Both the position numbers and the translations under genes were made by a program. A stretch of DNA of 64,000 bases from Listeria sp. PSOL-1 (GTDB lineage: Bacteria; Bacillota; Bacilli; Lactobacillales; Listeriaceae). The stretch covers positions 1,798,001-1,862,000 of the forward strand of contig NZ_LR760298.1 of the NCBI RefSeq assembly GCF_902806445.1, in the 5' to 3' direction. The stretch's first letter is position 1. Each line of letters starts with the position of its first letter. The notes beneath the pieces were generated by a model. The model had not been told where the DNA came from. It saw nothing but the letters and a program-made list of their open reading frames with translations, and did not search any database. This document shows, in pieces, positions 47,180-56,547 of this stretch.

Positions 47180-48888
47180 TGAGCCTGTTACAATTTGATT
47201 TTGAAGGTATTTCAAAGCGTTTCACTAAACCAATTGAGATTTTACAAACACATTCACTTGCAGAAATTCCAGCCATTTTCGCCCGAGCCGAAGCAGCAAA
47301 GGCATCAGGCAAATATATCGCTGGTTATGTTAGCTACGAAGCCGCTCCTGCTTTTAATATAAAAATGAAAACATACGAAAATACAAGTTTACCACTTGTC
47401 TGGTTTGGCATTTATGACCGTTATGAGAGCGGAATAAATCTTCCTGCTGATAGCTACCCTTTTTCATTTCAATTTGATACCACTTTTGCTGATTATCAAA
47501 CTGCCATAAATGAGATAAAGCAACAAATTGCCTGTGGAAATACCTACCAAGTAAACTACACGATCCGCTTAAACACAGAGTATCCCAGCCATGCTAATTG
47601 GGCGGGCTATTATCAGCAATTAAAACAAATCAGTGATGTTCCATATTCGGCCTTGCTCGACTTAGATGACTATCAAATTTTATCAGCTTCCCCAGAGTTA
47701 TTTTTCAAAGCAAGCCAACGTGAAATAACCGTTCGCCCAATGAAAGGTACAGCGACACGCGGACAAACTGAACAAGAAGACAATGAATACTTTCACTGGT
47801 TGCAAAATGATCCAAAAAACCGCGCTGAAAACGTCATGATCGTTGACTTACTGAGAAATGATTTAGGACGAATTGCTGTTCCCGGAAGCGTGAAAGTCAC
47901 CAAACTTTGTGAGCTTGAAGCTTATCCAACGGTTTGGCAAATGACATCTACTATTCGTGCTACGATAAAAAAAGAGATTTCATTATTTAAGTATTTTCAA
48001 GCGCTTTTCCCGTGCGGTTCGATTACTGGCGCTCCAAAAATCAGTACAATGAATGTGATTAAAGATTTAGAAACAAGCCCTCGTGAAGTTTATTGCGGTG
48101 CCATTGGCTATATTACACCTAATGATGAGATGATCTTTAGCGTGCCTATTCGGACACTTATAGCTGATAAAAGAAAACAAACTGTTACGTATGGCGTTGG
48201 TGGAGGAATTGTCTGGGACTCCACCGCAAATAAAGAATATCAAGAAGTACACGCTAAAAAAGCTGTCCTAAATAATGCCTTCCCTGAGTTTGGCTTAATC
48301 GAAAGCATGCGTTTAGAAAATGGTGAAATTAAGCGCCAATCCTTGCACAACCAACGCTTGAAGAAAAGTGCTCAGCATTTTAATTTTCATTTTTCAGAGC
48401 ATGAGATTCAAACAGCTTGGGAAAAGATAGCCAAAAAACACCCAACCAATTGTTTCAAACTCCGTAGTGTGTTATCCAAAGATGGAAGTTTACAGCTTAA
48501 TGTAAATCCTATTGCTTCAAAAAATGATGTGCAAAGCTTTGAACTTGCTGATCATCCTATAGCTGAGCACCAATTTTTAGCACACAAAACTACAAAAAGA
48601 GATTTCTACGAATCCTGCCGTAAATCACATACTGATGAAACATTGCTTTTTAATACACGTGGTGAAATAACTGAATTTATAAATGGAAATATTATGATCG
48701 AACAAGATGGCGACTACTTCACTCCACCTCTTTCAGTTGGAATTTTACCTGGAGTCTTTCGGCAAGAATTGCTTAAAACAAAGCGTTTACAAGAAAAAAT
48801 AATAACAACTACTGACCTAAAAAAAGCCAAATCCATCTGGCTACTTAATAGCGTACGGGAGTTTGTTCAAATGAAAATGTTGGATTAA
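47179..48888 (+). CDS. pabB: Aminodeoxychorismate synthase component I fused to aminodeoxychorismate lyase
   Basis: A two-domain folate enzyme of 569 residues. Residues 1 to about 370 form the chorismate-binding PabB part with RPMKGTATRG, VMIVDLLRNDLGRI and PCGSITGAPK. Residues from about 375 form a PabC-like PLP lyase: FGLIESMRLENGEI, the probable PLP lysine in HKTTKRDFYE, and NTRGEITEFINGNI. The fusion would convert chorismate and ammonia to aminodeoxychorismate and then to para-aminobenzoate and pyruvate. The fused form is also known in L. monocytogenes. Confidence 0.94.
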   Translation: MSLLQFDFEGISKRFTKPIEILQTHSLAEIPAIFARAEAAKASGKYIAGYVSYEAAPAFNIKMKTYENTSLPLVWFGIYDRYESGINLPADSYPFSFQFDTTFADYQTAINEIKQQIACGNTYQVNYTIRLNTEYPSHANWAGYYQQLKQISDVPYSALLDLDDYQILSASPELFFKASQREITVRPMKGTATRGQTEQEDNEYFHWLQNDPKNRAENVMIVDLLRNDLGRIAVPGSVKVTKLCELEAYPTVWQMTSTIRATIKKEISLFKYFQALFPCGSITGAPKISTMNVIKDLETSPREVYCGAIGYITPNDEMIFSVPIRTLIADKRKQTVTYGVGGGIVWDSTANKEYQEVHAKKAVLNNAFPEFGLIESMRLENGEIKRQSLHNQRLKKSAQHFNFHFSEHEIQTAWEKIAKKHPTNCFKLRSVLSKDGSLQLNVNPIASKNDVQSFELADHPIAEHQFLAHKTTKRDFYESCRKSHTDETLLFNTRGEITEFINGNIMIEQDGDYFTPPLSVGILPGVFRQELLKTKRLQEKIITTTDLKKAKSIWLLNSVREFVQMKMLD

Positions 48889-48954
48889 CAAACTCCCTCT
48901 TACGAAAAATATGCTATACTTTAAGGTACAGCACTTTATTTTTTTAAATCATTT

Positions 48955-48968
48955 TGAAAGCGTTTTAA
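48955..48968 (+). promoter_or_regulatory. Possible cre site before the LPKTG protein gene
   Basis: TGAAAGCGTTTTAA matches the cre consensus at all but one constrained position, or two in a strict reading, and lies 32 bases before the start of the LPKTG protein gene. Control by CcpA is possible. Confidence 0.4.
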
Positions 48969-48999
48969 TTAATACGCTATTGAAAAGGGAGAGAATCAA

Positions 49000-50079
49000 A
49001 TGAAGAATATTTCAAAAATGTTGTGCAGTTCTCTAGTTTTGTCTGTAAGCCTTGTACTTCCAACATCTGTTTTTGCAGAAACCACAAATTCTGGCGAAAA
49101 AACGAACACTATCTCACAAGAACTTCCAGAGCCGGAAAAAGCAAACAAAACCACAGCCACAGCCAAACTACAAAATCAAGAAGCTAAACCGCTAGCTACA
49201 GCCAAAACAAACCTAAGAATAGAAATCAAGACCAAAGTAAATCCAGCTCTTTTTGTTAACGCTGAAGCGGGTGTAAAATTAACTTTCAAAACAAAACCAA
49301 TCGTCTCTTCATTAGGAAGACAAAACGTGACTATTCTAGCAATTAATGCGACAAGATCTGAAGAAATCACAGTGAACTATGCTGTCCAAGATACACAAAA
49401 ACCTAAGATCAAACTGATTGATAAAGTAAATATTCTCAGCTTAGGCGAAGAAAGGTATGCCGGCGAATTTGTTAATGTAAGCGACAATTCAGATAACTAT
49501 GATATCTTCTTTGCTCATCGAGAACCACATCTTGATACATCTAAAGTCGGCAAATTCTCAGTAGATATCATTGTTCGTGATAAATCAGGGAATGAAACAG
49601 AGATAACACTCAACTATGAAGTGATAGACGAGACAGACTTTCTGGATTTGGAATTTAATTATTCTGCCCCAACAATTGACAAAGCCAAATCTACAGCTAC
49701 TAACATCTATGGTAAAACCCGCCCTAATACTGTCGTTGCTGTTATTCATGCTAAGAGTGAAAAACTGCTAGCCAAAACGCTTGCCACTGATAATGGGAAC
49801 TTTCATCTTAACTTAAAAAGAAAACCTTTGAAAAAAAAGCAGCTCGTTTATATCCAAAGTATCGATCTAGAACAGGAAGAAATTAGTGCGATCGCTGAGT
49901 ATTCGTATAATGGCAAAAATGCTACAGCTAAACGCCCAACAACAAACAAAGTTACCACAGCGTCATTTAAAAAAAAGCCAACATTTACCCAACTCCCTAA
50001 AACTGGAGATCGCCATCATCCAGAGAGTATAGGCCTTGGCCTCCTTGTAACAGCTCTTTACTTAAAAAAGCGTAGTTGA
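49000..50079 (+). CDS. LPXTG-anchored surface protein, Ig-like
   Basis: A 359-residue wall protein. A signal peptide (residues 1-26, ending VFAET) is followed by a Thr/Lys/Ala-rich linker (about 30-70). Two or three beta-sandwich Ig-like domains come next; one (about 130-215) includes DTQKPKIKLIDKVN and VIVRDKSGNETEITLNYEV, typical of bacterial Ig or HYR-like repeats, and a later one (220-305) includes KTRPNTVVAV. A second linker leads to the sorting signal LPKTG (about residue 333), a short hydrophobic stretch and the tail LKKRS. It is attached by a housekeeping sortase. Ligand unknown. Confidence 0.85.
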   Translation: MKNISKMLCSSLVLSVSLVLPTSVFAETTNSGEKTNTISQELPEPEKANKTTATAKLQNQEAKPLATAKTNLRIEIKTKVNPALFVNAEAGVKLTFKTKPIVSSLGRQNVTILAINATRSEEITVNYAVQDTQKPKIKLIDKVNILSLGEERYAGEFVNVSDNSDNYDIFFAHREPHLDTSKVGKFSVDIIVRDKSGNETEITLNYEVIDETDFLDLEFNYSAPTIDKAKSTATNIYGKTRPNTVVAVIHAKSEKLLAKTLATDNGNFHLNLKRKPLKKKQLVYIQSIDLEQEEISAIAEYSYNGKNATAKRPTTNKVTTASFKKKPTFTQLPKTGDRHHPESIGLGLLVTALYLKKRS

Positions 50080-50183
50080 CCGAAGCAGTGGCGAGTTGAC
50101 TTGCCACTATTTTCTTTGAAAAATTTCATAAAAACTCCATCTTTTTCAGCTATAATTAGCTAGAAAGTTAATAAACAAATAAA

Positions 50184-50229
50184 AAATTCTTCGTTTGCCA
50201 GGTGCTAATTCCTGAAAAACAAAGAATTT
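50184..50229. terminator. Terminator between convergent surface-region genes
   Basis: Arms AAATTCTT-C-GTTT and AAACAAAGAATTT are nearly perfect, with T-runs on both strands, between the LPKTG gene and the acetyltransferase-like gene. Confidence 0.75.
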
Positions 50230-50241
50230 AATTTTTTTCTT

Positions 50242-50862
50242 TTACTTAACTTTTGCAGGATTTCCCATGACCACACTTCCTGCTTCCACATCCTTTGTCA
50301 CTACACTTCCAGCGCCAACTATCACTTGATCAGCGACTTTAATTTGCGGTAGTAAAACACTTCCAGCACCAATAAAACTTAAATTGCCAACTTGCGATCC
50401 GCCAGTAAGCGTAGCATTCGGTGCCACGTGAGCAAAACGGCCCAGCTTACAATCATGTTCAACAACTGCTCTTGTGTTAACAATCACTTGACTACTTAAA
50501 CAAGAACCATATTGTACAACTGCTCCAGCCATGATTAACGTTCCTGGATAAAGCTCCACACTTTGATCAACCGTAGCAGAAGGGTGCATAATAATGGCAT
50601 ACTTATTCTCAGGGCAACCTAGGAATTGAACTTTTTGGTGACGCACGTTATTATCCCCGATTGCGATAAAAAATAAAGTTGTTTGATCTGTTAAATATGG
50701 ACTTTTTCCATCAATCTGCTTATAGACGATATTTTGCTCGCAAAAAGATTCCGTATATTTATCATCCCAGATTTCAATTATATTATATTTATCCGCAGCT
50801 TTTATAATGCTTTGCACAACTTTACTATGCCCACCATCGCCTATTATAATTAAATTTTTCAT
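50242..50862 (-). CDS. NeuD/PglD-family sugar O-acyltransferase
   Basis: A 206-residue protein with an N-terminal nucleotide-sugar-binding region beginning KNLIIIGDGGHSKVVQSIIK and a C-terminal left-handed beta-helix of hexapeptide repeats (about 95-200) with the catalytic histidine in VVEHDCKLGRFAHVAPNA. Relatives acetylate sialic acid, bacillosamine or other glycan precursors. No glycan biosynthesis genes surround it, so the substrate is unclear. It is monocistronic by layout. Confidence 0.85.
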   Translation of the reverse strand: MKNLIIIGDGGHSKVVQSIIKAADKYNIIEIWDDKYTESFCEQNIVYKQIDGKSPYLTDQTTLFFIAIGDNNVRHQKVQFLGCPENKYAIIMHPSATVDQSVELYPGTLIMAGAVVQYGSCLSSQVIVNTRAVVEHDCKLGRFAHVAPNATLTGGSQVGNLSFIGAGSVLLPQIKVADQVIVGAGSVVTKDVEAGSVVMGNPAKVK

Positions 50863-51122
50863 ATTTTCCTTTCTAAACCATACAAATGAATTTTTCGTTA
50901 CTATTTATCATACATGATTCGTTAAAAATGAGCAACTGTTGCTTTAAGATAAATTGGGCTTTTTATCCTAAAAAAAGAGATATAAGCGATCAATTTAATA
51001 TAAATAAATTTTACATTTTAAAACAGGAAACAAGCATCCAAAAAACAATAAACACATTTTTATACTTTCTTATAAAATTTTGTTACTATAAAAGCAGTTA
51101 TTTAAGTAGGAGGGAATTTGAA

Positions 51123-52454
51123 ATGAAAAAAGGTTTTACGCTTTTTCTAACTATGATCCTCACACTAGCAATGATTCTACTACCTGATGTTTCAGCAAAA
51201 GCAGCAACAGATTATGGTTCAGAATTTTTCAATATGGTTAGTTTACAAAACAACGCCGGGAAAGAAACAAATACGTTCAAAAAAACAGATCGCGTTAAGG
51301 TAAGTTATAATTGGGCAATTAATCAACAAGTACACAGTGGTGAAACAATGACACTTCAGCTTCCTGAACAGCTTAAATTGGCCAATTCAACACCTTTTTC
51401 ACTACAAGATGAAAACGGAAATGTAGTAGCAACTGTTACCCCAGACCAAGCAACTGGAAAAGTTACCATCACTTTCACAGATTTTGTTGAAACCCATACA
51501 AATATCCATGGAACCTTATTTTTTTGGACAACTTTTGATCAAACAAAAATTAAACTAGATCAAGAAAATAAAATTTCACTACCAGTAAATGGTGGCTATG
51601 ATGTTAAAAACGTCCTTATCAAAAATACAAATTCTAACGGTGGGAATGGCCAAAATCCAACTTTAGTCCATAAATCTGGGCGTATAGATAGTAAAAATCC
51701 ATACTTAATCAACTGGACGGTAACAGTAAACAATGCCCTAGTTGAAATTGATAATGCTTATTTAGTAGACACGCTTGGCGCAGGACATAAATTAATTAAT
51801 CCTGTTCACATCAAATATCGCAATGCAAATAAAAAAACAATTTCCGAAAAAGATGAAACAGTAACAGTAAACAATCAAGCCTTTCAACTTCATTTAGGTA
51901 CGCTTATTGATCAATCTGTCGTCATCACTTATCAAACAAAAATAGACGGTAATCACTTTAGCTACCGCAACAATGCAACGCTCCATTCCGATAATATTAA
52001 ACCAGAATCACGCAATGCAACCGTCAATGATTACATTCATGGTGGACACGGTCGAGGAGAAAGTCACCCCTCGCCTCCTCTTGCAGCTGAGCCAGCAACG
52101 CATTCCCATGATGAAGATCAAAACGAAGATGTGCCAGGTCTTTCTGCTGCAGAAGCCATCATAACTGGAGAAGAGCCCCCAACTGATACCGTTATTGAAG
52201 ATGATCAAAAAATATATTACTATACCGTACACAAAGGCGATACACTAAACATTATCGCCCAAGCTTTTAAAACAACAACAACACAAATTGTAAAATGGAA
52301 TCATTTAAACACAGAAAAAGTTTATGTTGGGCAAAAATTAATCGTTCGCATCGAACCCATACTTCCACAAACAGGCGATTCTAGCGATACTGGCATCCTT
52401 TTTGCCGGGTTTGCACTTTTAGGTTTGAGTGGTTGGTTTTTTAGACGTTTTTAA
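51123..52454 (+). CDS. Surface adhesin with collagen-binding-like domains, LysM and LPXTG
   Basis: A 443-residue protein started at the ATG after AGGAGGGA; the upstream in-frame ATG at 50886 lacks a ribosome binding site and would bury the signal peptide. Residues 1-30 are a signal peptide ending SAKAA. Two Ig-like adhesin domains follow (about 35-165 and 180-295), the second with SGRIDSKNPYLINWTVTVNN, resembling the DE-variant Ig folds of collagen-binding MSCRAMMs. A His/Pro/acidic linker leads to one LysM (about 360-405, YYTVHKGDTLNIIAQAF). The sorting signal is LPQTGDS (about 410) with a hydrophobic tail and RRF. It has two wall attachment modes, covalent and LysM. Confidence 0.85.
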   Translation: MKKGFTLFLTMILTLAMILLPDVSAKAATDYGSEFFNMVSLQNNAGKETNTFKKTDRVKVSYNWAINQQVHSGETMTLQLPEQLKLANSTPFSLQDENGNVVATVTPDQATGKVTITFTDFVETHTNIHGTLFFWTTFDQTKIKLDQENKISLPVNGGYDVKNVLIKNTNSNGGNGQNPTLVHKSGRIDSKNPYLINWTVTVNNALVEIDNAYLVDTLGAGHKLINPVHIKYRNANKKTISEKDETVTVNNQAFQLHLGTLIDQSVVITYQTKIDGNHFSYRNNATLHSDNIKPESRNATVNDYIHGGHGRGESHPSPPLAAEPATHSHDEDQNEDVPGLSAAEAIITGEEPPTDTVIEDDQKIYYYTVHKGDTLNIIAQAFKTTTTQIVKWNHLNTEKVYVGQKLIVRIEPILPQTGDSSDTGILFAGFALLGLSGWFFRRF

Positions 52455-52493
52455 TTGGTAATCTTTGTGTCTCGCGATCAATTTTTAGCTTAC

Positions 52494-52547
52494 AAAAAAA
52501 CAAGCTTTCAAAAATCAAAATGCTGATTTTTGAAAACTTGTTTTTTG
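52494..52547. terminator. Long two-way terminator
   Basis: Arms of about 23 bases (AAAACAAGCTTTCAAAAATCA region and its near-complement) with a six-base loop and runs of A and T at either side serve the convergent adhesin genes at 51123 and 52574. Confidence 0.9.
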
Positions 52548-52573
52548 AATAATCATTTACTTTTTTTAATAAA

Positions 52574-53557
52574 TCAAATCCCGCTTATCATATCTGCTTT
52601 CGTTTCTGGTGCATGGTTAATGTTAAATACTGCTCCAGAACTTGGATGAACTACCCCACGGATTTTTAATGTTGGGTTTGAGTTTTTAGCTGTTGTACGT
52701 GCGATATTTGTTGTAGAGTTAGGTAACAATTCGAAGCTACCAGCATGGCCCAGACGGAATAGCTCTCTTGTTGTGTTTACTTTCAATTTAGCTTTTTCGC
52801 CTACAGTAATATCAAGCGGACGAGCTACACTGTTATCTACATAAAATAATGTATCATAAGCAACATCAAAGGACACATCTGCATTATCTTTTATTTTTAG
52901 ATAAGGTGTTGAATCGTTACCTAAACCAAACCAAAATGTGCTATCTACTGTCCCTTTATGTTCAACGTCTAGCTTGCCTCCAATTTGCACGCCTAACCCT
53001 TCTACAAATTCTTGAGCTCTATCAGTATCTGGTAATACTTCAGCAATTTTCACTTTAGATACGCCAGAGAAATTAGCAAAGCCATGTACATTATGAACTA
53101 ATTGTGGGCCTTCATAATTGACGTTTTCATAGTTTAAAGTTACACCTTTCACATGATCATCAACATTTACAGGTCCATAAAAGTTTTTACCAACAATGTT
53201 TATATTTTTTAATGAAACTTCTTTGACAGCATTATTAGTATCGACGTAAATCGTACCATGAACACCTCTAGATTTTTCAGTAAGTTTATTTCCTTGCCCG
53301 TTAATTACGACACTTTGTTTCTTTGGATTGATTTTGATTCCAGAATCAAGTGAAATATCTTGCGCTAAAAAGATATTGGTCACATTATTATCTTCTTCAA
53401 GCGCTGTTTTTAACTCTTTAAAATCTTTTACAGTCGCATCTAAACCTGCTGCCTTTGTTGAATGTTGACTTGCACTTTTCCCTGTTTCAGCCGGTACAGC
53501 ATAAAAGCCTCCCAAAGCTAAAACTCCTACTAAGATTACTGCTGCTACTTTTTTCAT
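52574..53557 (-). CDS. Secreted pectate-lyase-like adhesive-domain protein
   Basis: A 327-residue protein with a signal peptide (KKVAAVILVGVLALGGFYAV). The segment from about residue 35, DATVKDFKELKTALEEDNN then NIFLAQDISLDSGI and VVINGQGNKLTEK, matches the pectate-lyase-like adhesive domain found in Gram-positive surface proteins. The remainder continues as a beta-rich solenoid to the C terminus. There is no LPXTG, LysM or GW anchor, and the chain ends shortly after HAPETKADM, so it is probably released or bound non-covalently. The start follows GGAGGG. Confidence 0.8.
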   Translation of the reverse strand: MKKVAAVILVGVLALGGFYAVPAETGKSASQHSTKAAGLDATVKDFKELKTALEEDNNVTNIFLAQDISLDSGIKINPKKQSVVINGQGNKLTEKSRGVHGTIYVDTNNAVKEVSLKNINIVGKNFYGPVNVDDHVKGVTLNYENVNYEGPQLVHNVHGFANFSGVSKVKIAEVLPDTDRAQEFVEGLGVQIGGKLDVEHKGTVDSTFWFGLGNDSTPYLKIKDNADVSFDVAYDTLFYVDNSVARPLDITVGEKAKLKVNTTRELFRLGHAGSFELLPNSTTNIARTTAKNSNPTLKIRGVVHPSSGAVFNINHAPETKADMISGI

Positions 53558-54210
53558 CGTTATTTCCCTCCATTTTATCATTGTTATTACTCTACGCTAC
53601 TACATGCAAAATAAATGTGTACAGGATATCTGTCTTATTTTAGGATGTGATGCGTCTTTTAAGCCCAATTTTTAGTCAAACGAAGTAGACTCTGTTTATA
53701 AAGGAGCAAGGATTAACTTTTTAGAATATAACTAAAAATCGAGTTAAAATTGTCTGTAAAATCAATTTATTTTTTTAAAAAAACCTTATTGTTCTTTCAA
53801 AAGAAGTTCTGCCAACCGAATAATACGACAAATTATAAATCCCTCGTTTATTTTTTATAGCATCCAAAGATTTTATTTTTCATTGATCTCGTTTTAAAGT
53901 TAAATATTGTCTCCTTTTACCTATCACTAGCTCCTCTCGTTGTTTTTATTCCTTGCTATCTTTATTTCTACTTCTTAATTTTATTGTATAAAGTTAGCAC
54001 CTAAATGTCAATGATTACAGGTTTTATAAACCTAGCTATCCCAAGGCTTTTAAGCTTTTTTAAAACAAATATTTAACTTTTTTATAAATAAATACATATT
54101 TTTATCGATATATTTCGCATTATTGTTAAATTTATTTACAATCTAATCTATTGAATTTTTTCCTACAAAAACTAGCATTAATAGGTAAAATAAATTTGGA
54201 TATATTAAAA
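53558..54210. other. AT-rich intergenic region
   Basis: About 650 bases upstream of the adhesive protein gene and downstream of the isochorismatase-like gene. It is unusually AT-rich. I found no frame with a ribosome binding site, no strong dyad apart from the terminator at its right end, and no confident promoter boxes. It must contain the promoter of the 52574-53557 gene. Confidence 0.5.
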
Positions 54211-54245
54211 TCAGTGAGCATCGGAGATTCTCCTAGACTCACTGA
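54211..54245 (-). terminator. Terminator after the isochorismatase-like gene
   Basis: Arms TCAGTGAG and CTCACTGA with a 19-base interior that itself pairs partly (GGAGA/TCTCC), followed on the minus strand by TTTTAATA. Confidence 0.8.
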
Positions 54246-54253
54246 TCTTAAAA

Positions 54254-54802
54254 TTAAATGCTTTCAATAACATCTTCTGTCGTTACTATTTTCGCATACT
54301 CAGGAAAATGCTGTTCAATATATTGATAGTGATCAGCTGAGCTCTTTGAACTCATTGCATCCTCAATTATAATCAATTGATAACCAGCTTGATGCGCATC
54401 ATCTGCGGTTGCTGCAACTCCATTAGAAGTAACGACACCTGATAGAAAAATGGTTTCAACGCCTTCTTTTTGCAGCCAATCTTTCAATTCTACAATTGAC
54501 ATAGCGCTTGGTTCGTATTTCATAAATGTTTCAACCTTGTCTGTTTTCAAAAAAACCTCAAGCTCTGGAACAATCGTGCTAAAAATTGCTCTTTCTTCCT
54601 CCGTAAAATTAGGCCTACCCACAGTTACAAGTGCTACTGGAAGTTTATTTTCAGAAAAAACTTGCGCAAGGTCAACGTTTCGCCTAATGATATCTTCAAC
54701 TGTATAAGGCTCCAAATTTGGATTTCGCGCAAAAATACCAGATTGTAAATCAATCATTACTAGTGCTGCTTTTTTAAAAACTTCCCTAGATAATTTAGTC
54801 AT
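54254..54802 (-). CDS. Isochorismatase-fold hydrolase lacking the catalytic cysteine
   Basis: A 182-residue protein of the cysteine hydrolase/isochorismatase superfamily. The fold start AALVMIDLQSGIF supplies the catalytic Asp. The usual motif near the end, GVxTxxCVxxTAxDA, reads GVVTSNGVAATADDA, with Gly where the nucleophile cysteine would be. A similar change occurs in the YecD-like subgroup. So amidase chemistry by a Cys thiolate is unlikely; the reaction is unknown. The start is placed at the ATG about ten bases after AAAGGAAG. It is monocistronic with its own terminator. Confidence 0.8.
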   Translation of the reverse strand: MTKLSREVFKKAALVMIDLQSGIFARNPNLEPYTVEDIIRRNVDLAQVFSENKLPVALVTVGRPNFTEEERAIFSTIVPELEVFLKTDKVETFMKYEPSAMSIVELKDWLQKEGVETIFLSGVVTSNGVAATADDAHQAGYQLIIIEDAMSSKSSADHYQYIEQHFPEYAKIVTTEDVIESI

Positions 54803-54867
54803 GATTTCCCTACTTCCTTTCAAGTGCCAGCGATTGCTTTTATCATAACATATCCTGGAAGCGATGT

Positions 54868-56547
54868 TTAAATATCTAGTCTGGATCTTTGGGCTATTCT
54901 TCTATTTGCATAAATCCCCCAAAAAAGTAAGCTGCAAAAGCTAAACCAAAAGGAAAAATGTTGGATGAATGTGCCGGTAAAGACCACTTTTAAGTCACCT
55001 GAACCTTGCACAACACAACTAACCTGGCCTCTGATAGGATGAATCGGAATGTTTTTTCCATTTTGTTGAATGGTATAACCTTTATAGTAAAGAAGAGGGA
55101 AAATAATGCTAGCATTTTGCGCATCTTGATAATGAACTTGATACCCTTGCGTTATTCTTTTTTGATTTGATAGGTTTACTTTTCCTAATGTTTCAATTTG
55201 TTTCGTAGCAGCAATTGAAGAAAGAGAAGCATTTTCTGGTAGATATTCTTGTCCTGCACCCAGATCATTGGGATGTGCTTCTATCTCTTTTTGTACGGAA
55301 ACTAGCTTTAATTGGCCAATTGTACTTTGATGATATGCACTGACAACTGGAACAAGTTGTAAAAAGAACGCGCAGACTGCAAGGAATACGAGCGCATGTA
55401 GATGAAAGAACTTAGGAATGTTTTCGACCACTTTTTCCCAATTTAAGCCGACTAAAAAACATGCAAGAACGGTTATCATTAAATTAAGTCGCCAAGGAAA
55501 CTGCAAGATGTCCAAGAACGATAGCGATTTCCAAGGAAAAAGCTGCGTTGTCATGACAAGCAAAAGCCCCATCAATAATAGACAATGCCATTCAAACCGG
55601 CTCCCTCTGCGTCGCTTTATTAACGCAATGCTAAAAATAAGAATGCCAAGGAAAAGCAATATCCCCACACCTGCATTTTGTCCAGTTAAACTTTCAATAA
55701 AAGAGGAAAAACTATACGCAGCTGAATCAGGCGTAATAAAAGAATGAATTTGGAAAAGAAAACGCTGCGAAGTCCATTGTTCTAGCAAGGGCATCCAAAT
55801 CAATGCACTGATACATAATGTGCTTACTCCGGCTGCAAGTAACAAAAGAAACGCTTTTTTCTTCGCTCCTTTTTGACAAATGAAACAAAACAAGAAAAAG
55901 AGAATCACAAAAGCTCCCATCATCACAGACAAAATATGTGAAGCGATTAAACCCAACATTCCCCAAATAAGAGGGGAAGCTTTCCTCTCTTTTTGATAAA
56001 ACAATGTATAGATACCGTATAACACAATAGGAAAGAAAATAAACGAGAGCACTTCCCCTAGTGCTGCTCGTTGAAAAGTATCTACTAATTTATAAGAGGA
56101 TGAAATATACAATATGCCACTTAATATCGCCGCAAACCGATTGCCGGATAAACGTAATATGACACCATACATGCTATAAAAAGACCCTAACCCGACTAAA
56201 ATTAACCAGCACTTATAAGCAACCGCAAATGAAACGCCTAAGTTTAATGCATAAGCAAATGGATAGAGGAACCATTCTGGATAAAACCAATTCACGCCAT
56301 AACCGTAACCATTTAGAAAATATTGGTTAATATAAAACGGGAATGTCGCGTGTGCAATCGCATCTTTAAGCCCCATGATCCGATTGATATGAAAATATAA
56401 ATCATCTCCTATACGGATATCTGTTGTGCCCCAAAAAATATAAATTTGTAGATATAAAATCAAACAGATAAAGAAAAAGAGGATGGCTGAACGTAACAAT
56501 ACAAATCGTCTGGCTTTAATTGCTGCTAGGAACTTTGAATAAATCAT
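54868..56547 (-). CDS. Polytopic membrane protein, PTPS-related/YfhO-like
   Basis: A 559-residue protein with about ten or more membrane spans and a C-terminal extracytoplasmic beta domain (about 420-530, including YKGYTIQQNGKNIPIHP). It matches the family labelled 6-pyruvoyl-tetrahydropterin synthase-related membrane protein, which has a GT-C glycosyltransferase-like layout. The acidic motif DIRIGDDLYFHINRI in the first loop fits a GT-C active site. The likely role is transferring a sugar from a lipid carrier to a wall polymer or protein. Its start overlaps the end of the LTA-synthase-like gene by 32 bases. Confidence 0.7.
   Translation of the reverse strand: MIYSKFLAAIKARRFVLLRSAILFFFICLILYLQIYIFWGTTDIRIGDDLYFHINRIMGLKDAIAHATFPFYINQYFLNGYGYGVNWFYPEWFLYPFAYALNLGVSFAVAYKCWLILVGLGSFYSMYGVILRLSGNRFAAILSGILYISSSYKLVDTFQRAALGEVLSFIFFPIVLYGIYTLFYQKERKASPLIWGMLGLIASHILSVMMGAFVILFFLFCFICQKGAKKKAFLLLLAAGVSTLCISALIWMPLLEQWTSQRFLFQIHSFITPDSAAYSFSSFIESLTGQNAGVGILLFLGILIFSIALIKRRRGSRFEWHCLLLMGLLLVMTTQLFPWKSLSFLDILQFPWRLNLMITVLACFLVGLNWEKVVENIPKFFHLHALVFLAVCAFFLQLVPVVSAYHQSTIGQLKLVSVQKEIEAHPNDLGAGQEYLPENASLSSIAATKQIETLGKVNLSNQKRITQGYQVHYQDAQNASIIFPLLYYKGYTIQQNGKNIPIHPIRGQVSCVVQGSGDLKVVFTGTFIQHFSFWFSFCSLLFWGIYANRRIAQRSRLDI

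Noticed and set aside
50886-51122. 79-residue N-terminal extension of the LysM/LPXTG adhesin
   Set aside because: It has no ribosome binding site and would place the signal peptide internally. AGGAGGGA precedes the ATG at 51123.
53558-54210. Possible small genes or PrfA-type boxes in the long AT-rich gap
   Set aside because: No TTAACANNTGTTAA-like palindrome and no frame with a ribosome binding site was found.
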